A stretch of DNA of 64,000 nucleotides, taken from Cellulomonas sp. KH9. GTDB taxonomy: Bacteria; Actinomycetota; Actinomycetes; Actinomycetales; Cellulomonadaceae. The stretch is taken from contig NZ_FOSE01000005.1 of assembly GCF_900114185.1 (NCBI RefSeq), positions 186,001-250,000 on the forward strand, written 5' to 3'. Shown here one piece after another: positions 41,612 through 49,591 of the stretch. Under the pieces are notes generated by a model, which ran no database searches, was not told the DNA's origin, and saw nothing but the letters and a program-made list of their open reading frames with translations. A program made the position numbers and the translations under genes. How positions within the stretch are numbered: position 1 is the first letter of the stretch; each line of letters opens with the position of its first letter.

Positions 41612-43356
41612 TGGCCGAGCACCGGGCCTGGCCGACGTTGTCCGACGCCGACCTGACGGACCCGGTGACGCGTGAGCTGGTGCGTCGGGTCGCGGCCGGC
41701 TGGATGGCCCCGGACGCGGTCGGGCTGCGGCAGGTGCCCGCCACCGCCAGCATCGTCCTCGCGCTCGTCGCGGTCGAGGCGACGATCACGCCCGCCCACC
41801 CGCCGCTGCTGGCGGTGGCCGCCGTCCTCGTGGCCGGCGTGCAGATCGCCGGTGTCGTGGTGCCCTGGGGCCGGTTCCCGCCGATCTGGCGGGCGATCCT
41901 GCCGCTGGGGCAGATGGCCGCCGTCGCGCTGCTCGACGTCGGCGCCGGCCTGCCGCGTGCGGAGTTCGACATCCTGCTGATCTTCCCGATGGGCATGCTC
42001 GCCCTGCGGCCGGCCCGCTGGGGGCCCGCCCTCGCCCTCGCCGGGTGCGCCGTGGTGCTGCTCGTCCCGGCGGTCGTCGACGTCGGCCGCGTCCGGCCGG
42101 TCCTGCACGCGGTCGTCACCTTCCTCGTCCTCGCGCCCGCCGCCCTCGGGGCGCACTCGATCGTGCAGGCCACCCGCCTGCAGGCGATCGAGCTGCAGCG
42201 CGCGCGGGACGCGTTGAGCGACCGGGCCCGGCAGCTGCAGGACTCCCGCGACACCCTGCGCAGCATCATGCGGGCCGCCACCGAGCAGGGCATCATCGCG
42301 ACCGACCCCCAGGGTGTCGTGCTGTCCGTCAGCACGGGTGCGGAACGCGTCCTCGGGCGGGACACCGACCAGCTCGTGGGCAGCGTCATCACGGACCTCG
42401 TCCCCCCGGACCCGCCCGTCGTCCCGGAGCCGGGGGAACGCGGGTCCGACGCCGCGCTGCGGCGCCTGGTCGGGCCCGCCGCGCACGGCGGGACGCAGGT
42501 GCACGAGTGGCGCACCGCGCTGCCCGACGGCACCGCGCACGACCTCGAGCTCGTGGTGACACCCCGGCCAGCCCTGGCGGGCACCGCCCCCGAGCTGCCC
42601 GCGGGCTACCTGGTGGTCGCGACCGACGTCACGGCACGCCGCGAGGAGCAGCGCCAGCAGGACGCGTTCATCGGCCTCGTCGGGCACGAGCTGCGCACCC
42701 CCCTGGCGTCGATCATCGGCTACGTCGACCTGCTGCGGCTCGACGACGCGTCGTTCACCGACGAGCAGCGTCGGTACCTCGCGGTCGTCGAGCGGAACGC
42801 CGCCAGACTGCGCTTGCTCGTCGACGACCTGCTGGCCAGCGCGCAGATGGTCGCGGGAGCCCCGATGTCGGCGCAGGAGGTCGACGTCGTGGACGTCGTC
42901 CGGGCGGCCGTCGCCGCGAACGTGCCCATCGCCGCCGCCGCCGGTGTCGGCGTCGACGTCGAGGCCGACCCGGTGGTGCCGCTGACGTCCGACCCGCAGC
43001 GGCTGCAGCAGGTGGTCGACAACCTGCTGAGCAACGCGGTCAAGTACAGCCTGGCCGGCGGCCGGGTGCTGGTGCAGGTCGGGGCGGGCACGGGCTCCGA
43101 CGGTGCCCGGACCGCGCGGCTCCGGGTCGTCGACGAGGGGACCGGGATCGAGCAGGACGAGCTCGCCCGCATCACCGAGCGGTTCTACCGCTCGCGCGAG
43201 ACCCGCCGCCGCCGCGTGCGCGGCGTGGGCCTGGGCCTGTCCCTGGTGCAGAGCATCGTCGACGACCACGGGGGCGTCCTGACGATCACCAGCGAACCGG
43301 GTGTGGGGACGCAGGTCGAGGTCGTGCTGCCGGACCTGCCGGACCCGACGGCGTGA
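41611..43356 (+). CDS. Membrane sensor histidine kinase
   Basis: A 581-residue kinase translated from an ATG overlapping the receiver/PIG-L stop (TGATG). The N-terminal 190 residues have about five to six membrane helices with almost no external loops, so it senses something in or at the membrane. A PAS-like domain follows (about 215-340), then HisKA with His359 in VGHELRTPLASIIG. The HATPase domain shows the N-box DNLLSNAVKYS, VVDEGTGIEQDEL and the G2 box VGLGLSLVQ. It should phosphorylate Asp58 of its partner. Its 3' end is only 7 bases from the end of the convergent hydrolase gene. Confidence 0.93.
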   Translation: MAEHRAWPTLSDADLTDPVTRELVRRVAAGWMAPDAVGLRQVPATASIVLALVAVEATITPAHPPLLAVAAVLVAGVQIAGVVVPWGRFPPIWRAILPLGQMAAVALLDVGAGLPRAEFDILLIFPMGMLALRPARWGPALALAGCAVVLLVPAVVDVGRVRPVLHAVVTFLVLAPAALGAHSIVQATRLQAIELQRARDALSDRARQLQDSRDTLRSIMRAATEQGIIATDPQGVVLSVSTGAERVLGRDTDQLVGSVITDLVPPDPPVVPEPGERGSDAALRRLVGPAAHGGTQVHEWRTALPDGTAHDLELVVTPRPALAGTAPELPAGYLVVATDVTARREEQRQQDAFIGLVGHELRTPLASIIGYVDLLRLDDASFTDEQRRYLAVVERNAARLRLLVDDLLASAQMVAGAPMSAQEVDVVDVVRAAVAANVPIAAAAGVGVDVEADPVVPLTSDPQRLQQVVDNLLSNAVKYSLAGGRVLVQVGAGTGSDGARTARLRVVDEGTGIEQDELARITERFYRSRETRRRRVRGVGLGLSLVQSIVDDHGGVLTITSEPGVGTQVEVVLPDLPDPTA

Positions 43357-43363
43357 GCGCCGG

Positions 43364-44572
43364 TCAGGCCTCCGGCCCCCAGACGGCGGCGAGGACGTCC
43401 CAGTCCTGGTCGGTCATGAGGCTCAGCGGTGTGACGGCGACGTCCGCGACCCCGTGGGTCGTCGCGTCGCGGACGGCCTGCCCCAGGTCGGCGGAGGAGA
43501 GCCGCCCGGGCGGGTCGACCGACGTGGGTGCCCACAGCCCCACCGACATCGTGAAGCGGGACATGTCGTACCCCGCCGCCGCGAGGTCCGCGGTCACCCG
43601 CTCGAGGTCCGCCGGGGCGTGTTCGCCGAACAGGTAGGCCCACAGCACCAGGCGGTCCGCCGCCTGCAGCAGGATCCGGTAGTCCTGACCGGCGACCGGT
43701 ACCCCGCGGGCGGGGTCGTCCCAGTCGATGCGCGCGTCCGCGGCCAGCGCGATGTCCGTGCCGCGACCGTCGGGCAGCGCGTCCAGCGCGGCGCGCATCC
43801 GCCCCAGCAGGCCGGCGAGCACCTCCGAGCGCCAGGTCCCGATCAGCTCGGAGCCCTCGTCCGGCGTCCCGTCGGCGGTCCGTGGCCAGTCCGCCTCCCC
43901 CGTCATCTCCCGGAAGAGCTCGAGGTCGTCGTCCCCGAAGGAGAACGTGTCCAGGAAGAGCTCGGTGACCGCGATCTGCCCCGGGCGGTACCGCTCGCCG
44001 AGCGCCGCCACGTACGCGACCAGCCGCTCACCCACCTCGCCCCGCGCCAGCTGGGTGGCCGACGCGGTGTAGACCGCGCGCGTGCCGTCGGCGGCGACGC
44101 CGGCCACGGACGGGTCCTGCACGATCCACCGGGGGACGTAGGCGTCGACGATGAGCCCGATGTCCCGCACGCGCCCGTCCGCGCCGGTGCGCAGCGCCCG
44201 CGCGGCGTGCGCCAGGTGGTCGGTCCCGGGCTCGGCGGCCGCGTCGGGGTGCGCGTCCCAGTCGAAGGCCGTGAACTCGACGCGGCCCGCGTTGAGGTCG
44301 ACGCTCGTGGCCCCCGCCCGGTCGAGGTGCTCGGACAGGGCCGCCCAGTCGGTCGCCGGGTCGGTGACGACGCCGAAGTCGACGGCGACCGCCCGCTGGA
44401 CGTCGGGCGTCCGCGGGGCGGCGAGCACCGGTGCCGCGGCGTGCCACGGCCGGGCCACGACCACGGCCGCCGTCACGACGGCCACCAACGTGAGCGCGAC
44501 CATCACGGTCCAGGAGCGTCGCGGCCGAGACCGGGCACCGACACCGTGCCGCTGCGCTCCAGCTTGTTCCAT
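43364..44572 (-). CDS. Membrane-anchored TIM-barrel hydrolase-like protein
   Basis: A 402-residue protein with one N-terminal membrane helix (about 24-43, WTVMVALTLVAVVTAAVVVA) and an exported alpha/beta barrel-like domain. Segments such as VDLNAGRVEFTAFDWD, VTELFLDTFSFGDDDLELF and TMSVGLWAPTSVDPPG recall the hydrolase half of PgaB and other polysaccharide-processing barrels. Glu and Asp in the TELFLDTF motif are candidate catalytic residues. I cannot name a family with certainty. The ATG at 44572 overlaps the end of the GT2 gene by 70 bases behind GGAG, so the two are coupled and probably act on the same polymer. Confidence 0.65.
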   Translation of the reverse strand: MEQAGAQRHGVGARSRPRRSWTVMVALTLVAVVTAAVVVARPWHAAAPVLAAPRTPDVQRAVAVDFGVVTDPATDWAALSEHLDRAGATSVDLNAGRVEFTAFDWDAHPDAAAEPGTDHLAHAARALRTGADGRVRDIGLIVDAYVPRWIVQDPSVAGVAADGTRAVYTASATQLARGEVGERLVAYVAALGERYRPGQIAVTELFLDTFSFGDDDLELFREMTGEADWPRTADGTPDEGSELIGTWRSEVLAGLLGRMRAALDALPDGRGTDIALAADARIDWDDPARGVPVAGQDYRILLQAADRLVLWAYLFGEHAPADLERVTADLAAAGYDMSRFTMSVGLWAPTSVDPPGRLSSADLGQAVRDATTHGVADVAVTPLSLMTDQDWDVLAAVWGPEA

Positions 44573-45783
44573 CGGTTCTCCGCTTTCCCGAGCTCGAGCC
44601 GGGCAGCGTCGAGCACGACGAAGGTCATCAGCGTCGAGTACACGGGCCACAGCCCGACCGTCCACGCGTGACGCAGGTCGCCCGGGGACCGGTCGAGCAG
44701 CACCGCCAGCAGCAGCAGCGCGAGTGACAGGGGCAGCCCGACGACGAACACCCATTCTAGTGACGTGTCCGGGAGCGTCCCCGGGCCGACGAGGGCCACC
44801 AGCACCGTCAGCACCGCCACGCCCAGGACCTGCAGGAACGGCCCGGCCACCTGCGCGACGACCGTGTACAGCAGGTACGCGCCGAAGGCCCCGTACCGCA
44901 GGTTGCCCACCATCGACGCGTGGATCGAGATGCTCTGCAGCAGGCCCCGCGCCCAGCGCACGCGCTGGCGCCACAGCCCGCGGACCGTCGACGGCGACTC
45001 GGCGTAGACCAGGGCGTCGGGGGCGAACGTGACCCCGTACCCGGCGCGGTGCACCCGCCAGGTCAGCTCCAGGTCCTCACCGAGGGTGTCGGTGCGCAGG
45101 GGTCCCACGACGGCGAGCACGTCCCGCCGGTACGCCCCGACGTTGCCCGACACGACGGGCAGGCACCCGAGCACGTCCAGTGCACGACGCATCAGCCCGG
45201 TGCCGACGTGGCTGATCAGGGCCAGCAGCCGGGTCTGCACGTGGTCGAGGTTCACCGGCCGGTCGTTGCCGCAGACCGCGCCGACCCGCGGGCCGCGGAA
45301 CCCCCGCAGCAGCCGCGTGAGGGTGTCGGGGCGGAACAGCCCGTCGGCGTCGACCAGCACGAGGACGTCACCGCGCGCCGCGGCGATGCCCGTGTTGAGC
45401 GCGGCACCCTTGCCCGCGTTCTCCTGCCGCAGGGCGCGGACCTGCGGGTACCGGCGTGCCAGGTCCTGCATCAGCGCGAACGTGTCGTCCGACGAGCCGT
45501 CGTCGACGCACACGACCTCCAGGTCCGCGTGGTCGCTGCGCAGCACGGACTCCACGCAGCCGACCAGCACCCGTCCCTCGTCGTACGCGGGCACGACGAC
45601 GCTCACCGCGGGCAGCCGGTCGAACAGCGGGCCGCAGCCGACCGGACCGGGGTCGTCCCGGCGCCGGCGGGCCTCGAACACGAGGGCCGCGGGCACCATC
45701 GCCAGGCGCACCAGGCCCACGGTCAGCAGGGACACGCCCAGCACCAGCAGCAGTGCCGTCAGCAGCGCGGTCAGCACGACCAT
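44503..45783 (-). CDS. Processive family-2 glycosyltransferase (PgaC/hyaluronan synthase-like)
   Basis: A 426-residue membrane glycosyltransferase. One N-terminal helix is followed by the GT2 catalytic domain with VVVPAYDEG, CVDDGSSDD, the DxD motif in LVLVDADGLF, the acceptor-site TLGEDLELTW and the processivity motif QRVRWARG. Three to four C-terminal helices would form the translocation channel. This organisation fits synthases that polymerise and export beta-linked polysaccharides such as poly-N-acetylglucosamine. It starts 4 bases after the ATP-grasp stop and overlaps the hydrolase gene downstream, so the three form one operon. Confidence 0.9.
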   Translation of the reverse strand: MVVLTALLTALLLVLGVSLLTVGLVRLAMVPAALVFEARRRRDDPGPVGCGPLFDRLPAVSVVVPAYDEGRVLVGCVESVLRSDHADLEVVCVDDGSSDDTFALMQDLARRYPQVRALRQENAGKGAALNTGIAAARGDVLVLVDADGLFRPDTLTRLLRGFRGPRVGAVCGNDRPVNLDHVQTRLLALISHVGTGLMRRALDVLGCLPVVSGNVGAYRRDVLAVVGPLRTDTLGEDLELTWRVHRAGYGVTFAPDALVYAESPSTVRGLWRQRVRWARGLLQSISIHASMVGNLRYGAFGAYLLYTVVAQVAGPFLQVLGVAVLTVLVALVGPGTLPDTSLEWVFVVGLPLSLALLLLAVLLDRSPGDLRHAWTVGLWPVYSTLMTFVVLDAARLELGKAENRWNKLERSGTVSVPGLGRDAPGP

Positions 45784-45787
45784 CGGG

Positions 45788-46693
45788 TCAGCCGGGCCAG
45801 TCGTCCAGGACGGCGTCCAGCAGCTCGGGCGCCGACGCCGAGACCGCACCGAACCGGGCGTTGACCTCGAGCACCACCGGGGTGCCGTCGGCGAGCCGCC
45901 GCACGTCCATGTCGACGGGACCCACCAGGCCGAGCGCCTGCACGGTGCGTTCGGCCAGGTCCGCCACGTCCGGCACCTCACCGTCGGGCACGCGCTCGAC
46001 GGCCGTCGCGTTGCCGACCCGCCCGTGCTCGAGCCCCGCCTTGCGCAGCACCACGACCCGGCACCGCCCGGTGCCGGGCGAGCGGTACACCTGCGGGCTG
46101 TACTCGGTGCCCGGCGCGAAGCACTGGACGATCCAGGCCGCGTCGACCCGGCCCCACACGCGGTCGTCGGGGTCCTCGAGGACGTGCACACCGCGGCCGC
46201 CGCGCGCCACCCGCGGCTTGACGACCACCGGGCCACCGGCCCACGCGAGCGCCTCGGCGGCCGACCGGAACGTCTCCGCACCGGCGAACGCCGGCACGCC
46301 GACGCCGGCCCGCGCGAGCGCCCACATGGTGAGGAGCTTGTCGCCCGCCACCGCGGCCGGCCCCGCGGGCGACACGACCAGCCGGCTCCCCCAGCCGACC
46401 GCCAGCCCGAGGGTCGCGATGCGCGCGAGCTCCTCCGACACGGTCGGCAGCACCAGGGCCGGTTGCAGCCCGGCGACGAGGGCGAGCATGTCCCGCTCGT
46501 ACCGGGGGTCGGTCGCCGGGGCGACCGTCTCGACGGAGTCGAACCCCGGCACCGGGACCGGTGCCATGTCCGCGCCGATCGCCAGGAGGTCGCGTGTCCC
46601 GCCGGCCTCCACCAGTCGTCGTCCCAGCGCACGCCCGGCGGGACCGGCAGCACCGGTCACCAGGATCGTGCGCCGCGCTCCCCCTGCGCCCAT
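45788..46693 (-). CDS. ATP-grasp ligase (CarB/PylC-like)
   Basis: A 301-residue ATP-grasp enzyme. The N-terminal Rossmann part has ILVTGAAGPAGRALGRRLVE. The central ATP-binding lysine is in GGPVVVKPRVARGGRGVHVL, and the metal-binding acidic residues are near VDMDVRRLADGTPVVLEVNA. It should join a carboxylate to an amine or thiol through an acyl-phosphate. As first gene of the operon with a polysaccharide synthase, it may modify the polymer or its precursor with an amino acid, but this is inference. TAGCAT ends 6 bases before ATG 46693, so the operon seems leaderless. Confidence 0.85.
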   Translation of the reverse strand: MGAGGARRTILVTGAAGPAGRALGRRLVEAGGTRDLLAIGADMAPVPVPGFDSVETVAPATDPRYERDMLALVAGLQPALVLPTVSEELARIATLGLAVGWGSRLVVSPAGPAAVAGDKLLTMWALARAGVGVPAFAGAETFRSAAEALAWAGGPVVVKPRVARGGRGVHVLEDPDDRVWGRVDAAWIVQCFAPGTEYSPQVYRSPGTGRCRVVVLRKAGLEHGRVGNATAVERVPDGEVPDVADLAERTVQALGLVGPVDMDVRRLADGTPVVLEVNARFGAVSASAPELLDAVLDDWPG

Positions 46694-46699
46694 CCTCGG

Positions 46700-46705
46700 A
46701 TGCTA
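46700..46705 (-). promoter_or_regulatory. -10 element of leaderless ATP-grasp/GT2 operon
   Basis: TAGCAT on the minus strand ends 6 bases before ATG 46693. A GAGG touches the ATG but is too close to act as a ribosome site. Confidence 0.45.
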
Positions 46706-46817
46706 GGCGCGGGCGGGGCGTACCGCCCGGCGGGTGGCGCGGCCCGGGGTGCGGCGGGCACCGCGGTGCGCGAGAGTCGGACCGGAGCCACCGTCCGACG
46801 ACGTGGGGGGACCCGTC

Positions 46818-47579
46818 ATGGCCGCACTGCTCGCAGGACGCACCGCGCTGGTGACCGGGGGGACGCTGGGCATCGGGCAGGGCATCGCCCGGGTCCTCGC
46901 CCGGCACGGTGCGCAGGTCGCCGTCACGGGGCTCACCGAGCAGGAGTGCGACGACGCACGCTCCCGCGGCACGGCGGCGTACGTGCTGGACGTGCGGGAC
47001 GCCGACGCGTGCCGCGAGGTCGTCGCACGGGCGGTCGAGGACCTGGGCGGGCTCTCGGTGCTGGCCGCCAACGCCGGCGTCTACCCGCAGGCGCGCGTCG
47101 CGGACATGACGGACGCGGACGTCGACGGGATCGTCGGCGTGAACCTCACGGGCACGATCCACGCCGTGCAGGCGGCGCTCCCGGCGCTGACGGCGTCGGG
47201 CCGCGGGCGCGTCGTCGTGACCAGCTCCATCACGGGCAACATCACCGGGTACCCCGGGTGGGCGCACTACGGCGCGACCAAGGCGGCGCAGATGGGGTTC
47301 GTGCGCACCGCCGCCATCGAGCTCGCGCGGGCCGGGATCACGGTCAACGCCGTGCTGCCGGGCAACGTGCTGACCCCGGGGCTGCGGGCGCTGGGTGAGG
47401 AGTACATGGCCCGCATGGCGCGGTCCGTGCCGCTGGGCTTCCTCGCCGAGCCCGAGGACGTGGGCGAGGTCGTCGCGTTCCTCGCGTCCGACGGCGCCCG
47501 GTACGTCACCGGGCAGGGGATCGTCGTCGACGGCGGGCAGGTGCTGCCCGAGTCGCCGGAGGCGTTGGCGGAGGCATGA
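46818..47579 (+). CDS. SDR-family oxidoreductase (FabG-like)
   Basis: A 253-residue NAD(P)-dependent short-chain dehydrogenase. It has the cofactor motif TGGTLGIGQG (about 15-24), NAG in LAANAGVYPQ, catalytic Ser in VTSSITGNITG, and Tyr/Lys in HYGATKAAQ. The C-terminal FLASDGARYVTGQGIVVDGG is typical of 3-oxoacyl-ACP reductase-like members. The cofactor site lacks a clear Arg for NADPH, so NADH use is possible. ATG 46818 has GGGGGG upstream. Its stop overlaps the start of a 40-residue membrane protein. Substrate unknown. Confidence 0.92.
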   Translation: MAALLAGRTALVTGGTLGIGQGIARVLARHGAQVAVTGLTEQECDDARSRGTAAYVLDVRDADACREVVARAVEDLGGLSVLAANAGVYPQARVADMTDADVDGIVGVNLTGTIHAVQAALPALTASGRGRVVVTSSITGNITGYPGWAHYGATKAAQMGFVRTAAIELARAGITVNAVLPGNVLTPGLRALGEEYMARMARSVPLGFLAEPEDVGEVVAFLASDGARYVTGQGIVVDGGQVLPESPEALAEA

Positions 47580-47698
47580 CGGGCGCGGAGGAGCGGCGCA
47601 CGCGGCGGGTCGCCCGGCTGCTGGTGTGGACGGGCGCGGCCGTGGTGCTGGCCACCGTCGTGGGGCTCGTGCACGCGGTGTACCCGCTGGTCACCTGA
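47576..47698 (+). CDS. 40-residue single-helix membrane protein
   Basis: A tiny gene whose ATG overlaps the SDR stop (ATGA), with GGAGG just upstream inside the SDR gene. The product MTGAEERRTRRVARLLVWTG continues into one hydrophobic helix (LVWTGAAVVLATVVGLVHAV) and ends YPLVT. The Arg-rich N-terminus indicates an inside N-terminus. It may tether or regulate the SDR at the membrane. No family is recognised; the call rests on coupling, ribosome site and composition. Confidence 0.6.
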   Translation: MTGAEERRTRRVARLLVWTGAAVVLATVVGLVHAVYPLVT

Positions 47699-47780
47699 CC
47701 GGCCGGCGGGCGCCGGGGTACGCCCCGCACCGGGACCAACGTCCGCGGCCCCCACGTCGCCCGGGAGGTGGGCTGGTGTC

Positions 47781-48206
47781 ATGCGTCGCACGCCCGTCTA
47801 CTACTACTCGTCCGCGAGCGGGCTGGTCCGCACGTTCGCGGAGCGCCTGGACCGGCCCGTGCACAACCTCGCCGAGCGGGAGCACCGCACCAGCGAGGTC
47901 GACGGGCCGTGGGTGCTGCTGACGCCGTCGTACAAGACCGGCAACGACGCGAACGACACGGTCCCCGAGGCGGTGCGCCGGTTCCTGCGCTCGGCGCACA
48001 ACCGCCGCCTGCTCGTCGGGGTGATGGGGTCCGGCAACCGCAACTTCGGGCAGTACTACCAGAAGGCCGCGCGCGAGATCGCGCAGCGGTCCGGGCGCCC
48101 GGTGCTCTTCGAGTTCGAGCTGGCCGGCACGCCGTGGGACGTCGAGGAGTGCGAGCGGATCCTGCGGGACCTCGACGCCGCGCTCGACGTGCGGCACGCG
48201 GGCTGA
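47781..48206 (+). CDS. nrdI: NrdI flavoprotein for class Ib ribonucleotide reductase
   Basis: A 141-residue flavodoxin-like protein that supplies oxidant for assembling the manganese-tyrosyl radical of NrdF. Diagnostic segments are VYYYSSASGLVRTFAERLD, LLTPSYKTGND, VMGSGNRNFGQYYQKAAREI and FELAGTPWDVEE. ATG 47781 has GGGAGG upstream. Normally it lies in nrdHIEF; here no nrdE, nrdF or nrdH is adjacent, so it is an orphan whose partners must be elsewhere. The manganese-type ABC transporter in this window fits a need for Mn. Confidence 0.93.
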   Translation: MRRTPVYYYSSASGLVRTFAERLDRPVHNLAEREHRTSEVDGPWVLLTPSYKTGNDANDTVPEAVRRFLRSAHNRRLLVGVMGSGNRNFGQYYQKAAREIAQRSGRPVLFEFELAGTPWDVEECERILRDLDAALDVRHAG

Positions 48207-48251
48207 CGGGCCGCGCGCCCGATCGCACGTCGGCGTACCCGGTGCGGTGCG

Positions 48252-49544
48252 TCAGCCGGACGTGACCGTCCAGCGCCCGGACGTCAGGTCGGCCAGCCGC
48301 GGCAGGATCGTGTCGCCGGCGACGCGCAGCCCGTCGTGCAGGTACTCGTTGGTGAGCCACACCTGGGCGTTGCCCAGCCCGGCGGCGGTCGCGCGGGCCA
48401 GGTCGACGTCGACGTACGGGTCGTCGAGGTACTGCACGGCGGCGACGGGGACCTCGTTCGCGGCCAGCCGGTGGACGTCGTAGAGCGCGGGCCACTCGGT
48501 GCGGGCGGCCAGCTCGTGGGCCGCCGCGGCGAACGGGCGCAGCGCCGCGACCTGGTCGAACATCCACGGGTACACCGCCTCGCCCGTGAGCAGCAGCGGA
48601 CGGGCGTCCGCCGCGAAGCCGGGGTGGCGGGCGTGCTCGGCCGCCGCGGCCCAGCCGGGCTCGCGGGTCCCGGAGTGGTAGATGACCTCCTGCAGCACCA
48701 GGTACAGCGGGTTCGTCTCGAACCCCGTGCGCGCGGCGACCTGCGCGAGGAACCCCGGTGCGGGCTCGCCGTGGCGGTCCAGCGCGGTGTCCAGCAGCCA
48801 GTGCAGGTCGTCCACCCCGGTGCTCATGCCCAGCGGCATGCCCAGGGTCTGCAGCCGCTCGACCGTCAACGCGTCCCCCGTCGGCAGCCGGACGCCTCCG
48901 GCCGCGACCCGGTCGGCCAGGTGGCCCAGCAGCTCGACGTCCGACGGGAAGGCGCGATGCAGCGCGCGGTTGCGGGCCACCTGCCGCGGGTAGGTCGCGG
49001 CGTACACGTCCTCGGCCGTCGCGCCGACCGGCGGCAGACCACCCGTGATCCAGCACGCGTCCAGCGCCTCGGGGTACCGCGACAGGTACGTGAGCGTGAG
49101 GAACCCGCCGTAGGACTGACCCAGCGTCGTCCACCGCCGCCCGCCGTAGACGGTGCGGCGCAGGTGCTCGGCGTCCTCGACGATCGCGTCCGCCCGGAAG
49201 CACGCCAGGTAGTCCGCCGCCCGGGACGGGTCGTCGAACGCCGCGACGTCCGCCCCCTCGATCCGCGACGAGCGGCCCGTCCCGCGCTGGTCCAGCAGCA
49301 CGACCCGGTGGGTGCCCAGCGCGGTCGCCCACCACCCGCCGCCGGGCAGGGGGCGCGGCCCCATGCCGCCCGGCCCGCCCTGCAGGAACAGCAGCAGCGG
49401 CAGGTCCTCGCCGTCGCGCTCCGGGTCGACGACCTCGCGCGCGAACACCTCGACCGAGCCGAACCGCTGGGGGTCCGCGCGGTCGACCGGCACCTCGACG
49501 CGGTGCTCGCGCACCCGGAACCCGGTCATCGTGTACTCGTCCAC
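48252..49544 (-). CDS. S33-family alpha/beta hydrolase (proline iminopeptidase-like)
   Basis: A 430-residue peptidase of the alpha/beta hydrolase fold. The oxyanion region is LLFLQGGPGGMGPRP, DQRGTGRSS is typical of the family, and the nucleophile Ser is in TLGQSYGGFLTLTY. The acid and His lie in the C-terminal part (YLDDPYVDVDL, NEYLHDGLRV). It should release N-terminal Pro or similar residues from short peptides in the cytoplasm. GTG 49544 is chosen because TAGGCT ends 6 bases before it, giving a leaderless mRNA; ATG 49529 is an alternative. Confidence 0.9.
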   Translation of the reverse strand: MDEYTMTGFRVREHRVEVPVDRADPQRFGSVEVFAREVVDPERDGEDLPLLLFLQGGPGGMGPRPLPGGGWWATALGTHRVVLLDQRGTGRSSRIEGADVAAFDDPSRAADYLACFRADAIVEDAEHLRRTVYGGRRWTTLGQSYGGFLTLTYLSRYPEALDACWITGGLPPVGATAEDVYAATYPRQVARNRALHRAFPSDVELLGHLADRVAAGGVRLPTGDALTVERLQTLGMPLGMSTGVDDLHWLLDTALDRHGEPAPGFLAQVAARTGFETNPLYLVLQEVIYHSGTREPGWAAAAEHARHPGFAADARPLLLTGEAVYPWMFDQVAALRPFAAAAHELAARTEWPALYDVHRLAANEVPVAAVQYLDDPYVDVDLARATAAGLGNAQVWLTNEYLHDGLRVAGDTILPRLADLTSGRWTVTSG

Positions 49545-49550
49545 GCCGCC

Positions 49551-49556
49551 AGCCTA
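49551..49556 (-). promoter_or_regulatory. -10 element of leaderless S33 hydrolase gene
   Basis: TAGGCT on the minus strand ends 6 bases before GTG 49544. Confidence 0.4.
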
Positions 49557-49591
49557 CGAGCGTGGCGCACGCGTCCTGGGCTGCCCCCGCG

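Noticed and set aside
43357..43363. Missing terminator between convergent kinase and hydrolase genes
   Set aside because: Seven bases cannot hold one, and I found no convincing hairpin inside either 3' end, so no terminator is annotated.
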